64,000 nt of DNA, taken from the NCBI RefSeq assembly GCF_040050925.1, contig NZ_CP157390.1, positions 3,720,001-3,784,000 of the forward strand. The letters are read 5' to 3'. The number at the start of each line of letters is the position of its first letter. The stretch's first letter is position 1. The position numbers were made by a program, and so were the translations under genes. Origin of the DNA: Leifsonia sp. NPDC080035 (lineage in GTDB: Bacteria; Actinomycetota; Actinomycetes; Actinomycetales; Microbacteriaceae). The notes under the pieces were generated by a model, which was given only the letters and a program-made list of their open reading frames with translations, was not told the origin of the DNA and did not search any database. Below, piece after piece: positions 54,105-60,884 of the stretch.

Positions 54105-54952
54105 AGATCCTCTCGATCCAGTCCGCGGTCGCCTACGGTCACGTCGGCAACTCCGCCGCCGTCTTCCCGCTGCAGCGCATCGGCGTCGAGGTGCTGCCCG
54201 TCTACACGGTGAACTTCTCGAATCACACCGGCTACGGCGCGTGGCGCGGGCCGCTGATCGCCCCCGACGACGTGCGCGACGTGATCACGGGCATCGAGGA
54301 GCGCGGAGTGCTCGGCCAGGTGGACGCGGTCCTCTCCGGCTACCAGGGCAGCGAGGGCATCGGCGACGTCATCATCGACGCCGTCGCCCGCGTGAAGGCG
54401 GCCAACCCGGACGCGGTCTACGCGTGCGATCCGGTGATGGGCAACGCCAAGTCCGGCTGCTTCGTCGCCCCGGCCATCCCCGTGCTGCTGCGCGAGCGCG
54501 TCGTGCCGGTCGCCGACATCATCACGCCGAACCAGTTCGAGCTCGGCTTCCTCACCGAGACCGAGCCGGACACCCTCGAGACCACCCTGGATTCGGTGGA
54601 TGCGGCCCGCGCGATGGGGCCGCGCACCGTCCTCGTCACGAGCGTGGAGCGTCCAGACCGCCCGGAGGGCACGATCGAGATGCTCGCCGTGGACGACGCG
54701 GGCGCGTGGATCGTGCAGACCCCGCACCTGCCGATGAAGGCGAACGGGTCCGGTGACGTCACCGCCGCCCTGTTCACGGCCCACTACGTCCGGACCGGCG
54801 ACGCGGCGCTCGCGCTCCGCAAGACCGTGTCCAGCGTCTTCGACCTGCTGACCCGCACGCTGGAGTCGGGCGAGCGCGAGCTGCAGCTGGTGGAGTCGCA
54901 GGAGTCCTACGCGCACCCGCGCGAGCAGTTCGAGGTGCGCCAGGTCCGCTGA
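54101..54952 (+). CDS. pdxY: Pyridoxal kinase
   Basis: PdxY phosphorylates pyridoxal with ATP, salvaging vitamin B6. The 283-residue ribokinase-fold protein has ILSIQSAVAYGHVGNSAAVF at the start, FSNHTGYGAWRG near residue 44, YACDPVMGNAKSGCFV near 107, DIITPNQFELGFLTE near 137 and the catalytic aspartate in KANGSGDVTAALFTA near 219. It is translationally coupled to the regulator. Together with pdxST this locus covers both de novo synthesis and salvage. Confidence 0.95.
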   Translation: MKILSIQSAVAYGHVGNSAAVFPLQRIGVEVLPVYTVNFSNHTGYGAWRGPLIAPDDVRDVITGIEERGVLGQVDAVLSGYQGSEGIGDVIIDAVARVKAANPDAVYACDPVMGNAKSGCFVAPAIPVLLRERVVPVADIITPNQFELGFLTETEPDTLETTLDSVDAARAMGPRTVLVTSVERPDRPEGTIEMLAVDDAGAWIVQTPHLPMKANGSGDVTAALFTAHYVRTGDAALALRKTVSSVFDLLTRTLESGERELQLVESQESYAHPREQFEVRQVR

Positions 54953-54975
54953 CCCGGGGCACGCCGGCTTGCAGG

Positions 54976-55040
54976 CCGCCGAGCACAGAGAAAGTGTCGC
55001 GTTTCCGGCGGAAACGCGACACTTTTCCTGTGCTCGGCGG
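54976..55040. terminator. Long palindrome between pdxY and the HIT gene
   Basis: Arms of 30 bases, 54976-55005 and 55011-55040, pair at 28 positions around the five-base loop CGGCG; the two mismatches are adjacent, near the middle. The inner part contains GTGTCGCGTTTC and GAAACGCGACAC, with runs of three to four A or T on each side. Placed between two convergent genes, it would end transcription from both strands. Its exactness is unusual for a simple terminator and may mark a repeat family. Confidence 0.85.
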
Positions 55041-55052
55041 CTCTGGTGGCGC

Positions 55053-55637
55053 CTAGCGCGGCCAGGCGTTCGCGATGGACGCGCGGACCTCGCCGAGCAG
55101 CTGCGGCAGCGCCTTCGTCCGCGCGATGATCGGGAAGAAGTTCGCATCCTGGGCCCAGCGCGGCACGATGTGCTGGTGCAGGTGAGCGGAGATTCCCGCT
55201 CCGGCGACCGCACCCTGGTTCATGCCGATGTTGAACCCGTCGTTGTTCGACACCTCGCGGATGACGCGCATCGCGGTCTGCGTCATGCTGCCGATCTCGG
55301 CGACCTCCTCCGGCGTCGCCTCGTCGTAGGTGGCGATGTGGCGGTACGGGCAGACGAGCAGGTGGCCGCTGTTGTACGGGAACAGGTTGAGCAGCGCGTA
55401 CGCGTGCGTCCCGCGGGCGACGATCAGCGCATCCTCGTCGCTCATGCTCGGCGCGACGCAGAACGGGCAGCCCTCGTGACCGGGGTCCGCCTGCTGGATG
55501 TAGACCATCCGGTGCGGGGTCCACAGCCGCTGGAACTCGTCCGGAACCCCGACCAGGTACGACGGGTCGTCGACGCGGACCGGACCGTCGGCCCCGTTCG
55601 CGCCGACCCCGTCGGTGCCCTCGCTCAGGCCGGCCAT
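55053..55637 (-). CDS. HIT-domain nucleotide phosphorylase/hydrolase
   Basis: A 194-residue histidine triad protein, close to actinobacterial AP4A phosphorylases. It has the zinc-type CPFC at 57-60, LNLFPYNSGHLLVCPYRH near residue 83, and the triad AHLHQHIVPRW (His152, His154, His156). About 20 N-terminal residues before RVDDPSYLVG are Gly/Asp-rich and probably disordered. The ATG at 55635-55637 overlaps the thrS stop by 13 bases, so it is probably translated with thrS, which itself can make AP4A; a role in clearing that dinucleotide is a fair inference. Confidence 0.92.
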   Translation of the reverse strand: MAGLSEGTDGVGANGADGPVRVDDPSYLVGVPDEFQRLWTPHRMVYIQQADPGHEGCPFCVAPSMSDEDALIVARGTHAYALLNLFPYNSGHLLVCPYRHIATYDEATPEEVAEIGSMTQTAMRVIREVSNNDGFNIGMNQGAVAGAGISAHLHQHIVPRWAQDANFFPIIARTKALPQLLGEVRASIANAWPR

Positions 55638-57592
55638 GCCGTGTCGACCAGCTCGTGGGTCTCGATGCTGGCGACGATCCGGTCGATCGCCTCATCCACG
55701 GCGACACCGTTGAGCTGCGTGCCGTCGCGGAAGCGGAAGCTGACCGTGCCGGCCGACGCGTCCTCCTCGCCCACGATGAGCTGGAAGGGGACCTTGGCCT
55801 TGGTGTGCGTGCGGATCTTCTTCTGCATCCGGTCGTCGGAGTGGTCCACCTCGGCACGCACGCCGCGGGCCCTCAGCCGTGCGATCACGTCGTCGAGGAA
55901 CGGCGCGTACGCGTCCGCGACCGGGATGCCGACCACCTGCACCGGCGACAGCCACACCGGGAACGCGCCAGCGTAGTGCTCCAGAAGGATCGCGAAGAAC
56001 CGCTCGATCGACCCGAGCAGCGCCCGGTGGATCATCGCCGGCTGCTTGCGCGTCCCGTCCGCCGCGTTGTACTCCAGCTCGAACAGTTCCGGCTGGTTGA
56101 AGTCCAGCTGGACCGTCGACAGCTGCCAGGTGCGGCCGATCGCGTCGCGCGCCTGGACCGAGATCTTCGGGCCGTAGAACGCCGCACCGCCCGGGTCTGC
56201 TACGAGCTCCAGCCCGGACTCGACGGCCACCTGGCGCAGCGTCTCTGTCGCGGTCTCCCAGCTCTCGTCGCTGCCGACATACTTCTCGGGGTCCTTGGTG
56301 GACAGCTCGAGGTAGAAGTCGGTGAGCCCGTAGCCGCGCAGGGTCTCCAGCACGAACTCCAGCTGGCGGGCGACCTCGTCCTTGATCTGCTCCTCGGTCA
56401 CGTAGATGTGCGCGTCGTCCTGGGTGAGGCCGCGCACGCGGGTGAGGCCGGAGAGCGTGCCCGACTTCTCGTACCGGTAGACGGTTCCGAACTCGGCCAG
56501 CCGCAGCGGCAGCTCGCGGTAGCTGCGGCCACGGGCCCGGAAGATCAGGTTGTGCATCGGGCAGTTCATGGGCTTCAGGTAGTAGTCCTGCCCCTGCCGG
56601 GTGATGTTGCCCTCGGCGTCGCGCTCCTCGTCCAGGTGCATGGGCGGGAACATCCCGTCCTTGTACCAGTTGAGGTGCTGGCTGGTCTCGAAGAGGTGCG
56701 CCTTGGTGATGTGCGGCGTGTTCACGACCTCGTAGCCGTTCGCGATCAGCCGATCGCGCATGTAGTCCTCGATCTCCTTGCGGATGATCCCGCCCTTGGG
56801 GTGGAAGACCGCGAGGCCGGAGCCGATCTCGTCGGGGAAGGAGAACAGGTCCATCTCGGCGCCGAGCTTCCGGTGGTCGCGCTTGGCGGCCTCCTCCATC
56901 CGGGTCTGGTACGCGCGCAGCTCGTCCTTGGTCGGCCACGCGGTGCCGTAGATGCGCTGCAGCTGCGGGTTCTTCTCCGACCCGCGCCAGTACGCGGCTG
57001 CGACGCGGGTGAGCGCCCAGCCGTTGCCGATCATGCGGGTGTTCGGGAGGTGCGGACCCCGGCAGAGGTCACGCCAGACCGTCTCGCCGGTCTTCGGGTC
57101 GACGTTGTCGTAGATCGTCAGCTCACCGGAGCCGACCTCCACGGACTCGTTGTCGCCGCCGTCGGAGGCGTGCCCCTTGAGCCCGATCAACTCGAGCTTG
57201 AACGGCTCGTGAGCGAGCTCGGCGCGCGCCTCCTCGTCGGTGACGACACGGCGCACGAACCGCTGGCCCGCGCGGACGATGCGCGCCATCTCCTTGTCGA
57301 GGGCCTTCAGGTCCTCCGGAGTGAACGCGTCCGCGACGTCGAAGTCGTAGTAGAAGCCGTCGGCGATGGGCGGGCCGATCCCGAGCTTCGCCTCCGGGTT
57401 GATCGCCTGCACGGCCTGCGCGAGGACGTGGGCGGTGGAGTGGCGCAGGATGTTCAGCCCGTCCGGCGAGTCGATGGTCACCGGCTCGACGGTGTCGGTG
57501 GTCGTGACGGTCGTCGCGAGATCCTTCAGCTCACCGTTGACGCGCATCGCGACAACGGAACGGTCGGTGAAGAGCTCGAAGCCGTCGGCCAC
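55625..57592 (-). CDS. thrS: Threonyl-tRNA synthetase
   Basis: ThrS charges tRNA-Thr. The 655-residue protein has a short N-terminal TGS-like domain, the editing domain with HSTAHVLAQAVQ near residue 52, the catalytic core (GLAVFHPKGGIIRKEIEDYM, then YKDGMFPPMHLD, FRARGRSYRELPLRLAEFGT and YRYEKSGTLSGLTRVRGLTQ) and the anticodon-binding domain with VWLSPVQVVGIPVAD near 550. Start is GTG at 57590-57592 with AAGGAGT upstream. The 111 bases before it show no T-box; a short A-run lies at 57615-57619. Confidence 0.97.
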   Translation of the reverse strand: MADGFELFTDRSVVAMRVNGELKDLATTVTTTDTVEPVTIDSPDGLNILRHSTAHVLAQAVQAINPEAKLGIGPPIADGFYYDFDVADAFTPEDLKALDKEMARIVRAGQRFVRRVVTDEEARAELAHEPFKLELIGLKGHASDGGDNESVEVGSGELTIYDNVDPKTGETVWRDLCRGPHLPNTRMIGNGWALTRVAAAYWRGSEKNPQLQRIYGTAWPTKDELRAYQTRMEEAAKRDHRKLGAEMDLFSFPDEIGSGLAVFHPKGGIIRKEIEDYMRDRLIANGYEVVNTPHITKAHLFETSQHLNWYKDGMFPPMHLDEERDAEGNITRQGQDYYLKPMNCPMHNLIFRARGRSYRELPLRLAEFGTVYRYEKSGTLSGLTRVRGLTQDDAHIYVTEEQIKDEVARQLEFVLETLRGYGLTDFYLELSTKDPEKYVGSDESWETATETLRQVAVESGLELVADPGGAAFYGPKISVQARDAIGRTWQLSTVQLDFNQPELFELEYNAADGTRKQPAMIHRALLGSIERFFAILLEHYAGAFPVWLSPVQVVGIPVADAYAPFLDDVIARLRARGVRAEVDHSDDRMQKKIRTHTKAKVPFQLIVGEEDASAGTVSFRFRDGTQLNGVAVDEAIDRIVASIETHELVDTAWPA

Positions 57593-57703
57593 CTGTCCAC
57601 TCCTTGAGTCGTAGGAAAAAGGGATGGGTCAAGCCTAGTGCGCGCGGGAGCGGGCTCGGAGACATCCACCCGCTCGCTGCTACGCTCGCGCCGGGGGGTC
57701 GAT

Positions 57704-58141
57704 ATGAGGGGGTACATCGCCGCGCTGGTCGCGGTGCTGGTCGCGACGACGGTCACGGGATGCGTCGCGCCGCCGACGCCGTTCGACGGCGAGCGGCACG
57801 CACGGGACGAGCTGCCGTCCGCCGTGGCCGCGTCCATCACGGACGCGGACCCGTCGACGTCGCGGTATCAGGGCGAGGCCGCAGGACGGTCGCTGTACCT
57901 CGTGCGCGGCACGGGCTCGTACCAGATCTGCCTCGCCTTCTCGGACGGCACCGCGGAGGGTTCCGGCTCCTCCTGCAGCGGCGGGGACTGGCTGCGCGTC
58001 ACCCTCGACGACGGGGCCGCGTTCGAGGTCCGGCTGACCGGCTTCCCGGAGACGCCACGCGCCGGGGAACACGAGATCTCCCGCTGGCTGCGGCAGGTGG
58101 ACGCACGGCCGGAGTCGAGAGACGACGAGAACGACTCGTGA
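57704..58141 (+). CDS. Putative lipoprotein
   Basis: A 145-residue secreted protein I do not recognise. Residues 1-19 are a signal peptide ending in the lipobox VTGC with the lipidated Cys20. The rest is hydrophilic, with a cysteine pair (near 87 and 102) flanking a short Gly/Ser stretch; it probably forms a disulfide. The ATG at 57704 sits eight bases after GGGGGG. The stop is followed 22 bases later by the next gene, so the two may be co-transcribed. Confidence 0.75.
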   Translation: MRGYIAALVAVLVATTVTGCVAPPTPFDGERHARDELPSAVAASITDADPSTSRYQGEAAGRSLYLVRGTGSYQICLAFSDGTAEGSGSSCSGGDWLRVTLDDGAAFEVRLTGFPETPRAGEHEISRWLRQVDARPESRDDENDS

Positions 58142-58163
58142 ACACGAACAGAGGGGAATGACG

Positions 58164-59063
58164 ATGGGACTCTTCCGACGCCGCGCACAGGAGCCGCAGC
58201 CCGAGGACCGCATCGAGTGGGTGACGTCGATCGCGCGGCAGAACCTGGTCGAACGGGGCATCGAGACGACGATCGAGCACGCCGGAGAGCCGGAGGACGT
58301 CACTCTCGTGGCCGCCGATGGACAGCGGTACCCGCTCTTCAATGCGTTCGCGAAGACGCACGGAGCGACCGCCGACCAGGCGGCGCAGATCGTGGCCGAG
58401 CACATCGGCAACCTGATCGACGCCCGGAGCACCCCGGCCGTCGATCGGCTGTCGGCCGACGAGCTCCGCGGCCAGGTGCGCACCCGCATCCTCCCCGGCG
58501 GCGAGGGCGCACCGGGCGAGCCGACGTTCCGCTACGCGCGGCGGTTCACCGACGAGCTCATCCTCGCGCTCTGCGTCGACTTCCCGACGACCGTGCAGTT
58601 CGTCTCCGACGCCGACGTCGACCGGCTCGCATTGGGCCTGGACGAGCTGTACGCCTACGGTCAGCGCAACACGGACGGCGAGCCCGTCGACCGCCGCTTC
58701 GAGCCTGCTCCCGGCATCCAGGTGATCGTCGGCGACTCGATGTTCACGGCGTCCAAGGCCGCCAACCTCCCCGCAGTGATCGGCGAAGCACCGCTGGGCG
58801 CGCTCATCACGATCCCGCACCGGCACGTGCTCATCGCGCTGCCCGTCACCGGAGCCGAGACGCTCCCCGCGGTCGAGCAGTTGCTCGAGATCACGATGCA
58901 GGTCCTCCGCAGCGGGCCTCCGCCCGGGGGCGTCGTCTCGGCCGACATCCTGTTCTCCCGTGACGGCGAGGTCAGCCGGGTGTCCTCGATCGACGACGAG
59001 GGGATGGTCTCGATCGCCGTCGACGAGCGTCTGCAGAGCGCACTCGAGGAGGCGATCGGCTGA
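58164..59063 (+). CDS. DUF1444/YtpQ-like protein of unknown function
   Basis: A 299-residue cytosolic protein. Its order of parts resembles DUF1444 (YtpQ): a lead helix, a DGQRYPLFNAFAKTHG beta-turn, a long helical stretch (ATADQAAQIVAEHIGNLIDA), then LCVDFPTTVQFVSDADVDRL near residue 140 and GALITIPHRHVLIALPVTGA near 214. The match is by eye, so modest. SD GAGGGG is seven bases before this ATG; an ATG at 58158 is too close. It follows the lipoprotein and precedes two small membrane proteins. Confidence 0.65.
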   Translation: MGLFRRRAQEPQPEDRIEWVTSIARQNLVERGIETTIEHAGEPEDVTLVAADGQRYPLFNAFAKTHGATADQAAQIVAEHIGNLIDARSTPAVDRLSADELRGQVRTRILPGGEGAPGEPTFRYARRFTDELILALCVDFPTTVQFVSDADVDRLALGLDELYAYGQRNTDGEPVDRRFEPAPGIQVIVGDSMFTASKAANLPAVIGEAPLGALITIPHRHVLIALPVTGAETLPAVEQLLEITMQVLRSGPPPGGVVSADILFSRDGEVSRVSSIDDEGMVSIAVDERLQSALEEAIG

Positions 59064-59097
59064 CCGGATCCGGAGCATCGACGGTCGGGGGTAACGG

Positions 59098-59463
59098 ATG
59101 TCGATAGCAGAACGCGAGAGTGTCGCCGCCCGGGATCGGATCCGCTCCCGCCGCCGCACGATCGCGGCGAACATCCTCGTCGCGTGCGCCGTGCTGGTGC
59201 TGCTGCTCATGGCGGCCTACGACGCGTTCTTCCTCACCCAGTGGAACGTCGTGGGCCGGCTCTTCGTGCTCGGTGGCCTCCTCGTGGTGGGCTGGATCCC
59301 GGTCGCCCTGGCCATCGTCGCCGTCTGCCTGCGGCCGCACTGGCCGACCTTCATCCTCCTGGGTGTCGTCGGGGCCGCAGTCCTGGCAACGCTGGCGCTC
59401 GTCTGGTTCCTGCCGGAAGCGGTGGACACGAACCCGCAGATCTCCTGGCCCCGGCGCGGATAG
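59098..59463 (+). CDS. Small membrane protein, three helices
   Basis: A 121-residue protein with an Arg-rich start (RDRIRSRRR) and three hydrophobic helices (about 22-42, 52-76, 84-104). No family is recognised. ATG at 59098 follows GGGGGTAACGG. It lies in a plus-strand run of four poorly known genes and 34 bases after the DUF1444-like gene. Confidence 0.6.
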   Translation: MSIAERESVAARDRIRSRRRTIAANILVACAVLVLLLMAAYDAFFLTQWNVVGRLFVLGGLLVVGWIPVALAIVAVCLRPHWPTFILLGVVGAAVLATLALVWFLPEAVDTNPQISWPRRG

Positions 59464-59532
59464 TCCGCGCGGAGGAGCCGCCTCCGTCGTCCGGCGGATG
59501 CGCGGCGAGGTCGGCGGCGACAGGCTGGAGCC

Positions 59533-60279
59533 GTGCGGTGGCGAAGGATGCTCGGGTGGATGCCCCTCGGGCTGTTCGCGGCGCTGACCGTCTCCGGTGT
59601 GTGGCTCGACTCGGTCGAGACCGGGAACCAGGATGTGCTCCTGGTGGGAACCCTCGATGGCATGCAACTCGGCCTGCTGCTGCTCCTGATCGCCACGGCG
59701 AGCGGCACGATCGCCCTCCTCCAGGCGATCGTGCTGGTGGGCCGACTGAACTGGGTGCCCGTTCGGGTCCTCGTGCGGCTCATCGCCGGGGTACTGCTCG
59801 CGGCCGCCGTCCCCGTCGGCTACCTGCTCCTGATCGCGGCCGCGTTCGCCGGCTCGCACGGGTACCGCCCGCTGACCGTCCCCGGCCACACCGTCGTCGT
59901 CCGCTCCTTCACCTGGCACCACACCAGCCTCGACCTCCTCGAGCGGGACGGGATGCTGTTCCATCCGGTGGCGCTCTGCGGCGACCCCCTCCCGGTGGAC
60001 GCGTACAACGCCTTCTCGGCCGGCCAATACGACATCGTCTCCCGCGGGGGCCGCGACGTGCTCCGTTTCGCGGAAGGCCCGGTCGGCCCGTACACCGGTG
60101 AGGCCGTCCTCGGGACGCGGCCGGGTGATGACGTGTCGGCGAGTTGCACGGCGCACGAGCGCAACAAAAACCCCCGGTCTCCCGGGGGCTTCTCTCTGGT
60201 GGGCGATACTGGGATCGAACCAGTGACCTCTTCCGTGTCAGGGAAGCGCGCTACCGCTGCGCCAATCGCCCGAGCCTGA
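59533..60279 (+). CDS. Membrane protein whose frame runs through a terminator and antisense tRNA
   Basis: A 248-codon frame. The first part has helices at about 8-28, 46-66 and 78-104, then an external part with HHTSLDLLERDGMLFHPVAL and one cysteine. After codon about 211 the frame crosses the minus-strand terminator (60166-60190) and the antisense tRNA-Val, giving a tail that includes GDTGIEPVTSS, a string known as a by-product of reading tRNA genes. The natural stop may have been lost, or the reading frame is real and simply ends late. GTG start 59533 (or ATG 59548). No family recognised. Confidence 0.5.
   Translation: MRWRRMLGWMPLGLFAALTVSGVWLDSVETGNQDVLLVGTLDGMQLGLLLLLIATASGTIALLQAIVLVGRLNWVPVRVLVRLIAGVLLAAAVPVGYLLLIAAAFAGSHGYRPLTVPGHTVVVRSFTWHHTSLDLLERDGMLFHPVALCGDPLPVDAYNAFSAGQYDIVSRGGRDVLRFAEGPVGPYTGEAVLGTRPGDDVSASCTAHERNKNPRSPGGFSLVGDTGIEPVTSSVSGKRATAAPIARA
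60166..60190 (-). terminator. Rho-independent terminator of the Gly-Cys-Val tRNA unit
   Basis: On the minus strand AGCCCCCGG pairs with CCGGGGGTT around GAGA, then TTTTTGTTG follows: a GC stem with a five-T run, seven bases after the encoded CCA end of tRNA-Val. Clear and strong. Confidence 0.95.
60197..60271 (-). tRNA. tRNA-Val (anticodon GAC)
   Basis: Cloverleaf on the minus strand: acceptor GGGCGAT/ATCGCCC, D arm GCGC-AGCGGTA-GCGC, anticodon stem CTTCC/GGAAG with loop CTGACAC (GAC), variable AGGTC, T arm ACTGG-TTCGATC-CCAGT. An encoded ACCA follows (60200-60197). It shares most positions with the tRNA-Val(CAC) at 60683, including both stems of the anticodon arm. Confidence 0.96.
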
Positions 60280-60292
60280 CGAATCAGGTTCG

Positions 60293-60363
60293 AGGTGGAT
60301 ACGGGATTCGAACCCGTGTATACGGCTTTGCAGGCCGCTGCCTCGCCTCTCGGCCAATCCACC
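60293..60363 (-). tRNA. tRNA-Cys (anticodon GCA)
   Basis: Minus-strand cloverleaf: acceptor GGTGGAT/ATCCACC, D arm GCC/GGC, anticodon stem with loop CTGCAAA (GCA), T arm ACGGG-TTCGAAT-CCCGT. No CCA is encoded (the bases after it read TCG). It lies 21 bases upstream of tRNA-Val in the same unit. Confidence 0.95.
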
Positions 60364-60421
60364 GAACGGGTTGTTCACCGTATTCGAGAGGCCCGGAATC
60401 CTGAGAAACCGGGCCGGCTCG

Positions 60422-60494
60422 AGCGGATGACGAGACTCGAACTCGCGACCCTCACCTTGGCAAGGTGATGCGCTACCAACTGCGCTACATCCGC
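60422..60494 (-). tRNA. tRNA-Gly (anticodon GCC)
   Basis: Minus-strand cloverleaf: acceptor GCGGATG/CATCCGC, D arm GCGC-AGTTGGTA-GCGC, anticodon stem TCACC/GGTGA with loop TTGCCAA (GCC), T arm GCGAG-TTCGAGT-CTCGT. No CCA is encoded. First gene of the minus-strand tRNA unit. Confidence 0.96.
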
Positions 60495-60502
60495 ATTTCG
60501 TT

Positions 60503-60518
60503 CCGCGGTTTCCCGCGG
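60503..60518 (-). other. GNRA-loop hairpin in the tRNA leader
   Basis: CCGCGG-GAAA-CCGCGG on the minus strand, six perfect G/C pairs with a GNRA tetraloop, lies between the promoter and tRNA-Gly. It may shield the 5' leader or guide processing by RNase P or RNase E. Confidence 0.55.
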
Positions 60519-60528
60519 CACTTGAATG

Positions 60529-60557
60529 ACTTTAGCCGATCCCGACCCCGATGACAA
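60529..60557 (-). promoter_or_regulatory. Promoter of the Gly-Cys-Val tRNA unit
   Basis: Minus strand: TTGTCA (60557-60552), exactly 17 bases, then TAAAGT (60534-60529). Both hexamers are close to the sigma-70-type consensus and the spacing is ideal, about 35 bases before tRNA-Gly. The best promoter in the window. Confidence 0.85.
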
Positions 60558-60639
60558 AACCGGACGCGCCGTCCGGGTGTGTCGCGCATCCCGACCCGCC
60601 GACCCTCCGCTCGATGTGCATTCGGCCCCCTGCGTCGGC

Positions 60640-60645
60640 TAGTAT
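60640..60645 (+). promoter_or_regulatory. Candidate -10 of tRNA-Val(CAC)
   Basis: TAGTAT on the plus strand ends 37 bases before the tRNA. The -35 region (TGCATT at 60617-60622, spacer 17) is weak. The rest of the gap 60495-60682 holds no gene. Confidence 0.5.
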
Positions 60646-60682
60646 CGAATCTCGCAGCCGGGCGACCGGATGCGGTCCCCAC

Positions 60683-60758
60683 GGGCGATTGGCGCAGTTG
60701 GTAGCGCGCTTCCTTCACACGGAAGAGGTCATCAGTTCGAGTCTGGTATCGCCCACCA
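60683..60758 (+). tRNA. tRNA-Val (anticodon CAC)
   Basis: Plus-strand cloverleaf: acceptor GGGCGAT/ATCGCCC, D arm GCGC-AGTTGGTA-GCGC, anticodon stem CTTCC/GGAAG with loop TTCACAC (CAC), T-loop TTCGAGT, and encoded ACCA at 60755-60758. It lies inverted 411 bases from the tRNA-Val(GAC) and is clearly its paralogue. The T stem ATCAG/CTGGT includes G-T pairs. Confidence 0.96.
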
Positions 60759-60761
60759 GAG

Positions 60762-60787
60762 AAACCCCCGGCAGTGTCCGGGGGTTT
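60762..60787 (+). terminator. Rho-independent terminator after tRNA-Val(CAC)
   Basis: AAACCCCCGG and CCGGGGGTTT pair perfectly around the loop CAGTGT, starting four bases after the encoded CCA. The T-run is only three, so a little weaker than the one at 60166. Confidence 0.85.
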
Positions 60788-60884
60788 CGTGCTTCTGCGG
60801 CCCGATGCGCCGCACCGCGACCGTTCCTTACGCCGCGTGACGCGAGCGCTCGCGCGCGGGCTCCGGCTGCGGCACAGTGTCGCA

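Noticed and set aside
58158..58163. ATG at 58158 as start of the DUF1444-like gene
   Set aside because: It directly abuts the SD GAGGGG; the ATG at 58164 has normal spacing. Two residues differ, so this matters little.
60144..60404. Small plus ORF with GGRYWDRTSDLFRVREARYR over the tRNA genes
   Set aside because: This is an antisense reading of tRNA-Val and tRNA-Cys; such strings are well-known spurious proteins.
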